Of a stretch of DNA of 64,000 nt, positions 53,060 to 62,918 are shown one piece after another. The notes beneath the pieces are model-generated. The model was not told the origin of the DNA. It was given only the letters and a program-made list of their open reading frames with translations, and searched no databases. Location: NCBI RefSeq assembly GCF_014982785.1, contig NZ_JADCKB010000003.1, positions 62,001-126,000 on the forward strand, in the 5' to 3' direction. This DNA is from Ructibacterium gallinarum (GTDB taxonomy: Bacteria > Bacillota > Clostridia > Monoglobales > Monoglobaceae). The translations under genes were made by a program, and so were the position numbers. Numbering within the stretch: the stretch's first letter is position 1; every line of letters begins with the position of its first letter.

Positions 53060-54700
53060 TCAGCATCTATCAATTTCGGCATCTAGCTCCATTGTAATAT
53101 TCCACAGCTTTCCGGAAGCATAATCCATCATATAGGCCTTGCCATCCATCCGTTCAAACCGCAGTCGGGCGAGATCCGGTACAATCCCATAGGTACGGCA
53201 AAAAACATCATTTTTCATCAGCTGATAGGTTTTATCTTTAAATCCCTTCTCCCGCTGAGGGTGCACAAACGCCGGCAAAGGAACATTTTGATTATAACGG
53301 ATAAAATCCTCACTTAAAGCTTCCCGAAGCGATTCGCCGTAAACCTCATACAGTATGCTATACAATTCTCGGCGTTTTCGCTTTCCTTTCTTTTCTGCCT
53401 GAACCAAAACACCCGCCAAAGTTTCAAAAACAGAGAAAGGACGGTCATCTTCTGACACAAGCTGTTTTACCGTTTTGACAAAAGCTCCGCTATTATAAAA
53501 CATCTCTACTGCGGCCTCAATCTCCCGAAGTTTGCGCATAGAATCAGGATCCATCCATTTCGTAGAAATTACCTGATAAGGCGGAAACCCCTGCGCCACA
53601 ATACCATCCATATGGCAAACAGGCGTTCCTGGCAATACTTTTAAAAATCCCAGCTGGAGCATATCTGGCTGCAGATGGTACACAAAATCAAACGATCGTC
53701 CAAAAGAAGCGTAGTCCTCATACGGCAAACCCGCAATTAAATCAAGATGAATATGCATGTTTCCATATTGCCGCAAATTCCAAATATTTTCCGCTATTTT
53801 TTTTAAATTACAGCTTCTTCCCACAGACTGAAGGGTCTTTTCATTTGCGGATTGAATCCCTATCTCTGCCTGAAATCTATCTTTTGGAGCACTTCCTAAA
53901 AGGGCAGTCAATTCCGGTGTCAGAATTTGCGGTTCCAGTTCCATATGAACACAGGTATTTCTGCTCTCTTCTAAAATAAACCGCAGGATTTCCATCGCAC
54001 GAGAATTGTCATAATTAAAGGTGCGGTCAATCAGCTTTACCAAAGGGACTCCCGCCAAAAACAACATAGAAAGGCCTTTCTTTACATATTCCATAGGGAA
54101 CGCCCTGACTGTTTTTTCTGCAGCAGAAAGGCAGTAGGCACAATGGAACGGGCAGCCCCTTGATGTCTCAAAATATACAATTTTTCCTTGAAGCAAAGGA
54201 AGATCTTCTTCTGTGTAAGGCAGCGGCACAGATGCAAGATCCAACTCTCGCCGAGGTTCAAAAGCCGCTCTTCTATGCATAAGTCCGGGAATCATGGGTA
54301 AAGCGTCCGGCAAAATACCATCTGCAAACCTGCCAAGAAGTTCTTTCAGCGTCTGTTCTCCCTCTCCAACCATTACGCCATCTATAAATGGATAAGATTT
54401 TAAAATTTCCTCCGCTCGGCATCCTGCCTCTGGACCGCCTAAAAAAACAAACGTATTCGGCACAGCCTTTTTCAACATTTCTGCCAGCTTCAATATGGGC
54501 TCCATGTTCCAGATATAACAGGAAAAACCATATACTTCCGCCTTCTCTTTCTCCAAAGAATCAAGCATATGCCAAATATTGTCATTTAAGCTAAATTCCG
54601 CAAGACGAATATCAAACTCTGGATTATATTGCTTCAGGTACCGGAGTGCCAAGGAAGAATGTACAAACCGTGCATTTACCGCAGTCAAAACCGTCTTCAT
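53060..54700 (-). CDS. B12-binding-domain radical SAM protein (DUF4080 type)
   Basis: A 546-aa protein. Residues 1-130 form a cobalamin-binding Rossmann-like domain (GFSCYIWNMEPILKLAEML, FLGGPEAG, GVMVGEGE) though the usual DxHxxG is not seen. The radical SAM core has Cys183, Cys187 and Cys190 in CPFHCAYC, then GIQSANEKTLQSVGRSC and HLDLIAGLPYED. The C-terminal 200 residues match the DUF4080 extension. Such proteins do radical chemistry such as methylation or ring formation; the substrate is unknown. The gene overlaps the upstream DUF896 gene by 4 bp (ATGA), so the two are coupled. Confidence 0.88.
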   Translation of the reverse strand: MKTVLTAVNARFVHSSLALRYLKQYNPEFDIRLAEFSLNDNIWHMLDSLEKEKAEVYGFSCYIWNMEPILKLAEMLKKAVPNTFVFLGGPEAGCRAEEILKSYPFIDGVMVGEGEQTLKELLGRFADGILPDALPMIPGLMHRRAAFEPRRELDLASVPLPYTEEDLPLLQGKIVYFETSRGCPFHCAYCLSAAEKTVRAFPMEYVKKGLSMLFLAGVPLVKLIDRTFNYDNSRAMEILRFILEESRNTCVHMELEPQILTPELTALLGSAPKDRFQAEIGIQSANEKTLQSVGRSCNLKKIAENIWNLRQYGNMHIHLDLIAGLPYEDYASFGRSFDFVYHLQPDMLQLGFLKVLPGTPVCHMDGIVAQGFPPYQVISTKWMDPDSMRKLREIEAAVEMFYNSGAFVKTVKQLVSEDDRPFSVFETLAGVLVQAEKKGKRKRRELYSILYEVYGESLREALSEDFIRYNQNVPLPAFVHPQREKGFKDKTYQLMKNDVFCRTYGIVPDLARLRFERMDGKAYMMDYASGKLWNITMELDAEIDRC

Positions 54701-54906
54701 TTTTTCTTCCGCTCCTTCAGCATTTGTCGTGAACCGTCAGGACGAATGATCTCAATATTATCCAGCTGTTTTTTCAAATTCCCCCGAAATGCCGCAATGT
54801 ATTCCTGGCGCAGAGCCTGCTGCTCCTGTTTTTCCTGCTCATTCAGTCCTTCTTCCCGCGCTTTTTTGGCTAATTCGTTAATTCTGTCTATTTTCTTCTG
54901 CTCCAT
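54697..54906 (-). CDS. DUF896 family protein (YnzC-like)
   Basis: A 69-aa helical protein: MEQKKIDRINELAKKAREEG, LNEQEKQEQQALRQEYIAAF, then a short C-terminal part ending KERKKK. This is the full YnzC/DUF896 pattern of two packed helices. The Bacillus homologue is linked to the SOS operon but its role is not settled. The gene precedes and overlaps the radical SAM gene; a Shine-Dalgarno sequence GGGAGAAGG is close to the ATG. Confidence 0.88.
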   Translation of the reverse strand: MEQKKIDRINELAKKAREEGLNEQEKQEQQALRQEYIAAFRGNLKKQLDNIEIIRPDGSRQMLKERKKK

Positions 54907-54930
54907 ACCTTCTCCCTCACAAAATTCATA

Positions 54931-54958
54931 CGGCGGATAACCTAAATGCTATCCGCCG
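54931..54958 (-). terminator. Terminator-like hairpin after galE
   Basis: Arms CGGCGGATA (54931-54939) and TATCCGCCG (54950-54958), loop 10. It follows the galE stop by 11 bp. The downstream T-run is poor, so read-through into the DUF896-radical SAM pair is possible; no separate promoter for that pair was seen. Confidence 0.6.
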
Positions 54959-54969
54959 CACTGATATTT

Positions 54970-55956
54970 TTATTCTCCAAATCCATCCGGATGATGCAGA
55001 TGCCAGTTCCATGCCGATTCTATAATTGCATGGGCACTGGTATACTGCGGTTTCCAATCCAATTCTTTTTGTGCTTTTTCTGCTGAGGCAACCAAAACAG
55101 CCGGATCTCCGCTCCGCCTCTTTGCAATTTCAGCCGGGATCTTACAACCAGTCACCTGCCGCGCTAGTTCAACCATTTCCTTCACAGAAAAGCCATTGCC
55201 ATTGCCAAGGTTATAAATACCACTTTTCCCGTCTTGGCGCATTTTTTCTAATGCCAAAATATGGGCCTGTGCCAAATCTGTCACATGAATATAATCCCGG
55301 ACACAAGTGCCGTCCGGCGTTGGATAATCATCACCAAAAATGAATATCTTTTCTCTTTTTCCCAGGGCGGTCTGTAAAATAATCGGTATTAAATGACTTT
55401 CCGGGGTATGATCTTCGCCAATTTGTCCACTAGGATGTGCACCTGCCGCATTGAAATACCGCAATGCCGTATACTGAATACCATACGCAGAGGAACACCA
55501 TTTCAGCATTTTTTCTACCGCCAGTTTCGTTTCCCCATACGGATTCGTAGGTTGGGTCAAATCCGTTTCCATAATAGGAATATTTTGCGGTTCTCCATAT
55601 GTCGCCGCAGTAGAAGAAAACACGATACGAGAAACATGATATTCCCGCATTTTTTCCAGCAAACTTAACGTAGAAACCACATTATTCTTATAATATTTCA
55701 GTGGTTCTTCTACACTTTCCCCCACAAGAGAATCGGCTGCAAACTGCATGACCGCTTCAATGTCATTTTCACGGAATACTGTATCCATAAACGCCGAATC
55801 CCGCAAATCACCAATCATAAGCCGTCCGCCAAGCACCGCTTTTTTATGTCCTTTTTGCAAATTATCAACAACCACGACCTCTTCGCCGCGCTGCAGCAGT
55901 TCTGCCACAGTATGACTGCCAATATATCCCGCTCCACCGCAAACCAATACCGCCAT
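54970..55956 (-). CDS. galE: UDP-glucose 4-epimerase
   Basis: A 328-aa SDR that interconverts UDP-glucose and UDP-galactose. NAD loop GGAGYIGS at 7-14, FSSTAATYGEP with the catalytic Ser/Thr, NPYGETK with Tyr and Lys, and the GalE-typical YFNAAGAHPSGQIGEDH and RDYIHVTDLAQAH. Two ATGs are in frame; AGGAGG lies eight bases from the one at 55954-55956 and two from the other. It has its own promoter and is not in the capsule cluster, so it may serve general galactose metabolism and also feed surface glycans. Confidence 0.95.
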   Translation of the reverse strand: MAVLVCGGAGYIGSHTVAELLQRGEEVVVVDNLQKGHKKAVLGGRLMIGDLRDSAFMDTVFRENDIEAVMQFAADSLVGESVEEPLKYYKNNVVSTLSLLEKMREYHVSRIVFSSTAATYGEPQNIPIMETDLTQPTNPYGETKLAVEKMLKWCSSAYGIQYTALRYFNAAGAHPSGQIGEDHTPESHLIPIILQTALGKREKIFIFGDDYPTPDGTCVRDYIHVTDLAQAHILALEKMRQDGKSGIYNLGNGNGFSVKEMVELARQVTGCKIPAEIAKRRSGDPAVLVASAEKAQKELDWKPQYTSAHAIIESAWNWHLHHPDGFGE

Positions 55957-55989
55957 ATTCATTACCTCCTGGTTTTTTTCTTCTATTTC

Positions 55990-56018
55990 AGTTTACGCCA
56001 GAAGGAGATGTCCGTCAA
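55990..56018 (-). promoter_or_regulatory. galE promoter
   Basis: Reverse strand: TTGACG (56013-56018), 17 bp, TAAACT (55990-55995), ending about 35 bp before the galE start. Confidence 0.75.
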
Positions 56019-56063
56019 TATCAAATATTATACGCCATACCCCAAATTTTTAGCATCAAGACT

Positions 56064-56891
56064 TTAAAAAGCATTAATTCGCCGGAAATCATCCGGTGTT
56101 ACCCCCTCCGCTTTTTTAAATACAGCACAGAAATAGCTGGGATCTTTAAACCCCACGGCTGCAGCCACTTCTTTTACCTTCATATTTTTAGGGGAACAGA
56201 GATAGTATTTAGCCATATTCAACCGTAAATGGGTGAGATATTTCAGCGGCGTAGTATCATAGACCTGATGAAACAGCCGGCACAAATGATTGGTGGTAAC
56301 ACCGATGGCCTCGGCCATATCATCCAACCCCAAATCTTCCTGATATCTGGTTTTAAGCATTTCTATTACCGGGCTGAGTTTTTCATACTTTTCATTCTGG
56401 GACAAACCGCTTGGCTGAGGGGTATTGTTTTTACATTCCCCCATTTTAATCAACAACTTATACATCAGCATTGAAGTTTTGATCTCTTTATCCGGATCAT
56501 CACACCAAAACATGTCCGATACCGCGCTAACCTGAATATCAAAATCTTCCAAACTGTGAAGATGAAACACCTCGCTTTTACCAAAGCCCATATAATCCAC
56601 AATGCTCTCTACCGCATTTCCCATAAAGACAATCCATTTCACGCACCAGGGCGCTTCAATGGGATAATACTCGTGGGGCACATCCGGGCGGAAAAAAAAT
56701 GCATCACCGCGCTGGATGTCATGTTCTTCATTTTCAATTTTAAGAATTCCGCTGCCGCCCATACAGTACAAAACCTGATATCCCTGAAAACCGCAACGGC
56801 GGATAATCCGTTCCTGATGTTCATGTCCACCCATTCCAACCACATAAATTGGCAGAAGTCTAGTCCGGTTTAAAAGAATCGGTAAAATCAT
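56064..56891 (-). CDS. AraC-family transcriptional regulator with cupin domain
   Basis: A 275-aa regulator: an N-terminal AraC-type cupin (about 15-110; GSGILKIENEEHDIQRGDAF, FRPDVPHEYYP) that would bind a small ligand, and a C-terminal double helix-turn-helix (LGLDDMAEAIGVTTNHLCRL near 192-211 and VKEVAAAVGFKDPSYFCAVF near 239-258). It resembles regulators of sugar use (YesS/MsmR-like). No sugar genes follow it; the divergent flavin reductase-PAP2 pair or galE are possible targets. A strong promoter lies at 56931-56959. Confidence 0.85.
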   Translation of the reverse strand: MILPILLNRTRLLPIYVVGMGGHEHQERIIRRCGFQGYQVLYCMGGSGILKIENEEHDIQRGDAFFFRPDVPHEYYPIEAPWCVKWIVFMGNAVESIVDYMGFGKSEVFHLHSLEDFDIQVSAVSDMFWCDDPDKEIKTSMLMYKLLIKMGECKNNTPQPSGLSQNEKYEKLSPVIEMLKTRYQEDLGLDDMAEAIGVTTNHLCRLFHQVYDTTPLKYLTHLRLNMAKYYLCSPKNMKVKEVAAAVGFKDPSYFCAVFKKAEGVTPDDFRRINAF

Positions 56892-56930
56892 ACCATCACC
56901 ACATTTTCAAACTTTTTTTCAATTAGTCCT

Positions 56931-56959
56931 ATTATACGACACCCACACAAAATTTTCAA
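56931..56959 (-). promoter_or_regulatory. Promoter of the cupin AraC regulator gene
   Basis: Reverse strand: TTGAAA (56954-56959), 17 bp, TATAAT (56931-56936). It is back to back with the forward promoter at 56977-57005; the two -35 boxes are 17 bp apart, so one bound regulator could affect both. Confidence 0.8.
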
Positions 56960-56976
56960 GACTCAATTAAAAAAAC

Positions 56977-57005
56977 TTGTATCTTTCCAAAAATTATGCT
57001 ATACT
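56977..57005 (+). promoter_or_regulatory. Promoter of the flavin reductase-PAP2 genes
   Basis: TTGTAT (56977-56982), 17 bp, TATACT (57000-57005). A leader of about 90 nt follows, with a short CGTTTCTC/GAGAAACG inverted repeat near 57038-57060. Confidence 0.7.
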
Positions 57006-57103
57006 AATTAGAAAAAGAATATATATGAATATCTCCCGTTTCTCCGCCCGCAGAGAAACGAATGAAGCCAATGCAGTGCGGGCAGAAAGGCAATGAATCT
57101 ATT

Positions 57104-57733
57104 ATGAAAGTATTACTCATCAACGGAAGCCCGCGGGAACATGGATGTACCTATACAGCACTGAAAGAAGCCGCTGACGCGCTGGAAGCGGCAGGCATTG
57201 AAACCGATTGGATCCAGGTAGGCAAAGAACCCATACGTGGCTGTATCGGCTGCGGAGGCTGTGCAAAATCCGGCAAAGGAGAATGTATATTCCAAGACGA
57301 CCCTGTCAATACCACAATTCGCAAAGCGGCAGAAGCAGACGGATTTATTGTGGGAACTCCTGTACATTATGCATCTGCATCCGGAGCAATCACCTCTTTA
57401 ATGGATCGGCTGTGCTATGCTGGAGGTAAAAATCTTGCCTACAAGCCAGCCGCTTGTATCACCAGTTGCCGCCGTGGCGGCGCCAGCGCAGCACTTGATC
57501 AGCTGAACAAATACTTTACTATTTTAAATATGCCCATTGTATCTTCCAACTACTGGAATATGGTACACGGTAATACACCAGACGAAGTCAGAAAAGACGA
57601 AGAAGGCATGCAGACCATGCGCCAGCTTGGCCGGAATATGGCATGGTTGCTTCATGCTATTGAAGCAGGCCGTGCCGCCGGGATTACACCTCCTACGCAA
57701 GAGCCCAAAATCAAAACCAATTTTATCAGATAA
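57104..57733 (+). CDS. NADPH-dependent FMN reductase-like flavodoxin-fold protein
   Basis: A 209-aa protein with MKVLLINGSPREHGCTYTAL, the FMN phosphate loop of the NAD(P)H-FMN reductase/iron-sulfur flavoprotein group, then GCIGCGGCAKSGKGECIFQD near 47-66 with four Cys and GTPVHYASASGAITSLMDRL. The Cys cluster resembles iron-sulfur flavoproteins of anaerobes, but spacing should be checked. Electron donor and acceptor are unknown. The frame is open from 57062, but homologues start at MKVLLINGSPR, so 57104 is used. It is 4 bp upstream of a PAP2 gene. Confidence 0.82.
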   Translation: MKVLLINGSPREHGCTYTALKEAADALEAAGIETDWIQVGKEPIRGCIGCGGCAKSGKGECIFQDDPVNTTIRKAAEADGFIVGTPVHYASASGAITSLMDRLCYAGGKNLAYKPAACITSCRRGGASAALDQLNKYFTILNMPIVSSNYWNMVHGNTPDEVRKDEEGMQTMRQLGRNMAWLLHAIEAGRAAGITPPTQEPKIKTNFIR

Positions 57734-57737
57734 GGCT

Positions 57738-58304
57738 ATGGAAACACTGCAGAACGCAATCTACAGTTTAGACTGGCTGATTTTTTCCGGTGTCCAAAAA
57801 CTACACTGTGATTTTTTGGATGTACTGATGCCCTTTGTTACTATGCTTGGAAACGCAGGGATTTTCTGGATTATGCTGACCATACTGCTTCTTTGCTTTC
57901 CAAAGACAAGGCAGTGCGGGACCGCTATGGCTATCATGTTAATTCTCACACTTATATTGGGTAATTTGGTCTTGAAACCACTGATTGCAAGGCCACGGCC
58001 TTTTATGCTTCGTCCAGAACTAACCCTTCTGATTTCGGCGCCTACCGATTTTTCCTTTCCATCCGGACATACCTATGCTGGTATTGGTTGCGCTGTCGTA
58101 CTCATCTATTACTACAAAAAAGCAGGAATTGCCGCTCTTTTTCTTGCGCTTTTCATTGCTTTTTCACGCATGTATTTACAAGTACACTTTTTTACAGATA
58201 TTATAGGCGGAATATTATTAGGCACATTATGCGCCTTTTTTGCAATTCTTCTTACAAAATGGTTTGCGAAGATGAAAAACAAAAAACCGGATCGGGAATC
58301 ATAA
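57738..58304 (+). CDS. PAP2-family membrane phosphatase
   Basis: A 188-aa protein with five to six helices and the complete three-part phosphatase signature: KPLIARPRP near 77-85, PSGH in FPSGHTYAG near 106-114, and SRMYLQVHFFTDI near 147-159. Family members remove phosphate from undecaprenyl pyrophosphate or phosphatidic acid on the outer face of the membrane. The open frame begins far upstream in the reductase gene, but the first sensible start is the ATG at 57738, five bases after the reductase stop, so translation is probably coupled. It could recycle the lipid carrier used in wall and capsule synthesis. Confidence 0.87.
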   Translation: METLQNAIYSLDWLIFSGVQKLHCDFLDVLMPFVTMLGNAGIFWIMLTILLLCFPKTRQCGTAMAIMLILTLILGNLVLKPLIARPRPFMLRPELTLLISAPTDFSFPSGHTYAGIGCAVVLIYYYKKAGIAALFLALFIAFSRMYLQVHFFTDIIGGILLGTLCAFFAILLTKWFAKMKNKKPDRES

Positions 58305-58322
58305 ACTTCCCAATCCGGTTTT
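58283..58322. terminator. Bidirectional terminator between the PAP2 and clpC genes
   Basis: Arms at 58283-58298 and 58307-58322 (AAAACCGGAT-C-GGGAA and complement with one mismatch), loop 8. It overlaps the last codons of the PAP2 gene and lies 16 bp after the clpC stop, so it ends both convergent operons. Confidence 0.88.
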
Positions 58323-58337
58323 CTCATTTTCTACAGA

Positions 58338-60836
58338 CTATGCCTGTACTGCTTCAGAGGCATCTGCAGCATTTTCTTTCTTTTTGCACACAAAGGCATT
58401 ATTTTCCACCGTCACTACCACACTGTCTCCGGCTTTTACATTTCCTTCCAACATTTCCTCCGCAATCATATCCTCAATTTTACTTTGGATTGCTCTCCGC
58501 AAAGGACGGGCACCATAAACAGGATCAAAGCCTTCGTCTGCAATTTTCGAAATGGCTTCCTCTGTAAATTCAGCCTGAATTTTATTATCTGCCAACCGCG
58601 ATGACAACTGTTTCAGCATCTTTCCAGCAATTTCACGGATATTTTCATTACTGAGTTGATGGAATACAATGATTTCATCAATACGGTTCAAAAATTCCGG
58701 ACGGAAGGCTTTTTTCACCTCGGCCATCACATCCGCCTTAATTTCCTCATATCCGCGTTCCTCGGCTTCTTCATCAGCGGCTGAAAAGCCCAGACTTTTT
58801 CGTTCGGTGATTTGCCGAGCGCCCAAGTTCGATGTCATAATAATCACTGTATTTCGAAAATCAACACGTCTTCCCTGTGCATCAGTCAAAATACCATCAT
58901 CCAAAATCTGAAGCAGGATATTAAATACATCCGGATGTGCTTTTTCAATTTCATCAAACAATATGACGGAATATGGTTTTCTGCGAACTTTCTCCGTTAA
59001 CTGTCCACCTTCATCATAACCAACATATCCGGGAGGCGAACCAACCAGACGGGATACCGTGTGTTTTTCCATGTATTCAGACATATCAATTCGAATCATA
59101 GCCTCTTCATCGCCAAACATAGCTTCCGCCAAGGCTTTGGAAAGCTCCGTTTTTCCGACACCGGTTGGGCCAAGAAAAATAAAGGAACCTGTTGGACGCT
59201 TCGGATCTTTTAATCCCACACGACCTCGCCGAATGGCTTTGGCAACCGCCTTTACCGCTTCTTCCTGTCCAACTACACGCTGGTGCAAGATTTCTTCCAG
59301 CTTGAGCAAACGCTCACTTTCGGTTTCCTCCAATGTTTTTACAGGAATACCGGTCCACATGGAGATAATTTCTGCAATTTCATTTTCCGTTACCACAGCC
59401 TTGACCGCAGAATTGTTCTTTTCCCAATTTTTCTTCATATCATCAAGCTGTGCTTGTAGCGATTTTTCATCATCCCTCAACTTTGCAGCTTTTTCATATT
59501 CCTGAACCGTAATTGCTGCTTCCTTTTCCTGTTTGACCGCAGCAATTTTGTCTTCCAATTCCTTTACATCCGGCGGAGCCGTCAAACTTTTAATTCTAAT
59601 TCTGGAGGCCGCCTCATCGACAAGGTCAATGGCCTTATCCGGCAAAAACCGGTCAGAAATATATCGAATGGATAAGTTTACAGCCGCCTCTAAAGCTGCA
59701 TCTGTAATTTTAACACGGTGATGCGCTTCATATTTGTCCCGGATTCCCTTCAGGATCTGAATACTTTCTTCTGCCGTCGGTTCATCCAAGGTAATGGGTT
59801 GGAACCGCCGTTCCAAAGCTGCATCCTTTTCTACATATTTGCGGTATTCTTCCAATGTAGTAGCACCGATGACCTGAATCTCGCCTCTGGCAAGCGCCGG
59901 TTTTAAAATATTAGCTGCATCAATAGCGCCCTCCGCAGCGCCGGCACCTACAATAGTGTGCAGTTCATCAATAAACAAAATAATATTTCCTGCTTTATTG
60001 ATCTCCTCCAGCGCCTTCTTCAAACGTTCCTCAAATTCACCACGGTATTTCGCACCTGCAATCATAGAAGACATATCCAGGGCAATTACCTTTTTGTCCT
60101 TTAAGATTTCTGGTACCTGTCCGCTGACAATTTTCTCTGCCAATCCTTCTGCAACAGCGGTCTTACCAACGCCGGGCTCACCAATCAAACACGGATTATT
60201 TTTTGTTCTCCTGCTTAAGACCTGTACTACCCGTTCAATGGCTTTGTCACGTCCAATGACCGGATCCAGTTTATCTTCCCGTGCCATCTGCGTCAAATCC
60301 CGGCCGAACTTCATCAATGTTTGCGTACTTCCGCCCTTTCCGGCACGTCCAGATTTCTCACCGGCTGAACCTGGCAATCCTTCTCCATCATCACCGGCGT
60401 TTTCATTAAGCAGACGAAGAATATCATTATACAAAGTCTGCGGCTTAATGCCCAGTTCCAAAAGTATCTGTACCGCTATACTTTCACTTTCACGAAGTAA
60501 GGCAATAAGCAAGTGCTCTGTTCCAATATAATTATGTCCCAGCCGTTGTGCTTCTACATAACTGCGTTCAAACACCCGTTTTGTCCGCGGTGTCGCTTCG
60601 GGCTGCCCTTCCTCAATTGGCTGCCCCACACCGTCAATTGCTGCAATTCGGTCTATAACCTTGTCATCTGTTAAACCGTTTGCTTCCAGAATTTTGCCAG
60701 CAACGCCTTCACCCTCTCGAATCAATCCAACCAGAAGATGCTCCGTGCCAACATAACTTTGACCCAATTCCAAAGCAGCTTCTGCAGCATTGGAAATTGC
60801 CATTCTTGCTCTTTCGGTCAATCTATTTTCAAACAT
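58338..60836 (-). CDS. clpC: AAA+ ATPase ClpC
   Basis: An 832-aa Hsp100 unfoldase that feeds proteins to ClpP. Two N-domain repeats ([17 protein letters not shown] near 28-44 and [17 protein letters not shown] near 103-119), AAA-1 with Walker A GEPGVGKT at 219-226, a UVR-containing middle region near 420-455 that contacts adaptors, and AAA-2 with GPTGVGKTE and the MTSNLGA sensor. A longer frame begins with GTG at 60845; the ATG at 60834-60836, overlapping the mcsB stop (TAATG), is preferred. Last gene of the CtsR operon. Confidence 0.97.
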   Translation of the reverse strand: MFENRLTERARMAISNAAEAALELGQSYVGTEHLLVGLIREGEGVAGKILEANGLTDDKVIDRIAAIDGVGQPIEEGQPEATPRTKRVFERSYVEAQRLGHNYIGTEHLLIALLRESESIAVQILLELGIKPQTLYNDILRLLNENAGDDGEGLPGSAGEKSGRAGKGGSTQTLMKFGRDLTQMAREDKLDPVIGRDKAIERVVQVLSRRTKNNPCLIGEPGVGKTAVAEGLAEKIVSGQVPEILKDKKVIALDMSSMIAGAKYRGEFEERLKKALEEINKAGNIILFIDELHTIVGAGAAEGAIDAANILKPALARGEIQVIGATTLEEYRKYVEKDAALERRFQPITLDEPTAEESIQILKGIRDKYEAHHRVKITDAALEAAVNLSIRYISDRFLPDKAIDLVDEAASRIRIKSLTAPPDVKELEDKIAAVKQEKEAAITVQEYEKAAKLRDDEKSLQAQLDDMKKNWEKNNSAVKAVVTENEIAEIISMWTGIPVKTLEETESERLLKLEEILHQRVVGQEEAVKAVAKAIRRGRVGLKDPKRPTGSFIFLGPTGVGKTELSKALAEAMFGDEEAMIRIDMSEYMEKHTVSRLVGSPPGYVGYDEGGQLTEKVRRKPYSVILFDEIEKAHPDVFNILLQILDDGILTDAQGRRVDFRNTVIIMTSNLGARQITERKSLGFSAADEEAEERGYEEIKADVMAEVKKAFRPEFLNRIDEIIVFHQLSNENIREIAGKMLKQLSSRLADNKIQAEFTEEAISKIADEGFDPVYGARPLRRAIQSKIEDMIAEEMLEGNVKAGDSVVVTVENNAFVCKKKENAADASEAVQA

Positions 60837-61858
60837 TATGAACACATCCTTTCCCTGACAATCTCGGCTCTCTTAAGATCCCGCTCATTCGCATCCGGAA
60901 GATTATACTTCAGCATAATATTGGCAGGCAGAATCTCATAAGTTACCTCATTTAACTGTTCCAGCTTAATATTTTTTATAATTCCAAGCTCGATACCCAT
61001 CCGGACATCAGACAGCCGCTTCATTGCCTCTTCCGATGACAAAAGCACTGCATGGCTCAGAATACCATAAGACCGCATCAACCGATCTTCCAACTTGTAT
61101 TTGTCTGTGTTATACAGGCGGGTACGCATCTCTCTTTCTTTTCCGATCACACTTTCTACGATCTGTTTAAATTTTTCAAGAATATCTTCTTCGGCCGCAC
61201 CCAAGGTCAACTGATTGGAAATCTGATAAAGATACCCTGTCGCTTTGGAGCCTTCACCAAAAAGTCCCCGCACAGTGACACCCAACTGACTCAAAGAATC
61301 AATCATCTGATTGATGGTCCCGCTGATGGTAAGTCCAGGTAAATGTACCATGACAGAGGCCCGCATTCCGGTCCCCGCATTGGTCGGACAGCAGGTAAGA
61401 TATCCAATTTGCTCATCAAAGGCATATTCTACCGATTCCTCAATCAAATCATCCACCCGATCTGCCAGGGAAAAGCAGGCATCTAGATCAAATCCAGCTG
61501 CCATTGCCTGAATACGAATATGATCTTCCTCGTTAAGCAAAATGCTCAACCGATTGTCATCACTCAGCAATAAGCCACGCTTAATTCGTGAGTCCATCAT
61601 TTGCGGACTAATTAAATGACGCTCCGCAATGGCCTGTTTTTCATAATCCTGCATAACAGAAAGGTCAATATATTTCACAGTATCCGCAAGTGTGCTTCCA
61701 CTTTCCAAAACTGCATTTTTACAACGCGTAAGGACTTCCTCCTGCTGTTTTTCGTCCGCTCGGGCTGGAAACGGAATTCCTTTCAGATTCCGCGCCAGCC
61801 GTACCCGTGACGACAAAACTACATCACCGTCTTTGCCACATTCTGTATACCACATCAT
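60836..61858 (-). CDS. mcsB: Protein arginine kinase McsB
   Basis: A 340-aa enzyme of the guanidino-kinase fold that phosphorylates arginines, marking proteins for ClpCP. Nucleotide-binding arginines occur in [16 protein letters not shown] at 16-31; the family core [20 protein letters not shown] near 155-174 has the conserved Cys. [10 protein letters not shown]... near 290-297 and the pArg-binding C-terminal tail are also present. GGAGG precedes the ATG, and the gene follows mcsA directly. Regulated with the operon by CtsR. Confidence 0.96.
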   Translation of the reverse strand: MMWYTECGKDGDVVLSSRVRLARNLKGIPFPARADEKQQEEVLTRCKNAVLESGSTLADTVKYIDLSVMQDYEKQAIAERHLISPQMMDSRIKRGLLLSDDNRLSILLNEEDHIRIQAMAAGFDLDACFSLADRVDDLIEESVEYAFDEQIGYLTCCPTNAGTGMRASVMVHLPGLTISGTINQMIDSLSQLGVTVRGLFGEGSKATGYLYQISNQLTLGAAEEDILEKFKQIVESVIGKEREMRTRLYNTDKYKLEDRLMRSYGILSHAVLLSSEEAMKRLSDVRMGIELGIIKNIKLEQLNEVTYEILPANIMLKYNLPDANERDLKRAEIVRERMCS

Positions 61859-62380
61859 TTACGCCTCCTTATCATCCTTATCTTTCAGTTCCTTAATTTT
61901 ATCCCGAAGCTCTGCCGCTTTTTCGAATTCCTGCTTCAAAACTGCTGCATTCAATTCCGATTCCAGCTTTGCAAGCTTCCGATCTCGCTTTAAGGCCCCT
62001 CCCATTCTGGAAGGCACTTTACCTACATGCTCACAGGTACCATGAATTTGCCGAAGTGGCCGTTCTAACCTGTTTCTAAATGTGCTGTAGCAGTCACCGC
62101 ATCCTAAGCGTCCATCATTTAAAAAGTCTTCAAACAGCATTCCGCACACCGGACACGCATTATTCTGCAGCGTTGTCTCACCTGCCAGTGTCTTTGGTTT
62201 TCCTCCAAAAATTCCACCGAGGAAACCACCGATACCAAAATCCAAACCTGCTTTCATTTCCTGAAACTCCGGCGATTCCGCCGCACATTGTGTACACAGG
62301 TGCATCTCCTGTTTTTTCCCATTGATTATTTGAGTAATATGGCTTGTAGCTTCTCTTTCATGACATTTTTGACATTTCAT
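61859..62380 (-). CDS. mcsA: McsA, activator of McsB
   Basis: A 173-aa zinc-finger protein. Two four-Cys metal sites are visible: CQKC near 3-6 with CTQC near 32-35, and CPVC near 76-79 with CGDC near 94-97. A C-terminal UVR motif (LAKLESELNAAVLKQEFEKA then AELRDKIKELK near 137-168) binds ClpC or McsB. It stimulates arginine kinase activity and helps sense metal or redox stress. Placed between ctsR and mcsB as usual. Confidence 0.95.
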   Translation of the reverse strand: MKCQKCHEREATSHITQIINGKKQEMHLCTQCAAESPEFQEMKAGLDFGIGGFLGGIFGGKPKTLAGETTLQNNACPVCGMLFEDFLNDGRLGCGDCYSTFRNRLERPLRQIHGTCEHVGKVPSRMGGALKRDRKLAKLESELNAAVLKQEFEKAAELRDKIKELKDKDDKEA

Positions 62381-62395
62381 AAATAATTCCTCCTT

Positions 62396-62842
62396 TTAAA
62401 CCAAAGCAATTAAAATATTTTTCAGCATTTTTGCTCGCAAAACATCCTGCTCCGGCTGGCGAACCGGAATGGAGCGTTCACTTAAGGCCGCTAGCATAAT
62501 TTTTGCCTCATTTTGGGTAATCCAATCATACTCGTAACAATTTTGTATTAATGCTTTTGCATCTGCGTATGAAAGATTCTCGCCAATAGCGTTTACCACA
62601 TGCATGAGTCCGCTGCCTGACTTAGGTGATACACGTGTAATTCTGATGTACCCTCCACCTCCGCGCCGACTTTCTACAATATATCCTCGTTCCGGAGAAA
62701 AGCGGGTAGAAATTACGTAATTAATCTGCGACGGCACACAATGAAAACGATTCGCCAATTCGTTTCGTTTTAATTCAATTTCGCCGTCTTGCTCTGACAT
62801 CATCTCCTTAATCCAAGTTTCAATCAAATTACTCAGCTTCAC
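62396..62842 (-). CDS. ctsR: Class III stress gene repressor CtsR
   Basis: A 148-aa winged-helix repressor. The N-terminal domain has MKLSNLIETWIKEMMSEQDG, the helix-turn-helix ELANRFHCVPSQINYVISTR and the basic wing SRRGGGGYIRI near 58-68 that enters the minor groove. The C-terminal domain mediates dimerisation and McsB contact. It represses its own operon through the box at 62919-62935. Length is family-typical. Confidence 0.97.
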   Translation of the reverse strand: MKLSNLIETWIKEMMSEQDGEIELKRNELANRFHCVPSQINYVISTRFSPERGYIVESRRGGGGYIRITRVSPKSGSGLMHVVNAIGENLSYADAKALIQNCYEYDWITQNEAKIMLAALSERSIPVRQPEQDVLRAKMLKNILIALV

Positions 62843-62918
62843 TTTTCTACCACCTCACCAGAAATTCATTTCCATTCAGCACCAACTTTTACTTTGAACG
62901 GATAAGGTCGTTTTTGAC

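Noticed and set aside
57537-57737. Longer PAP2 protein starting inside the reductase gene
   Set aside because: The extension overlaps a well-supported gene in another frame and has no family similarity; the PAP2 domain begins after the ATG at 57738.
59956-60531. 191-codon open frame opposite clpC
   Set aside because: Antisense shadow rich in Ser and Pro, opposite conserved ClpC motifs.
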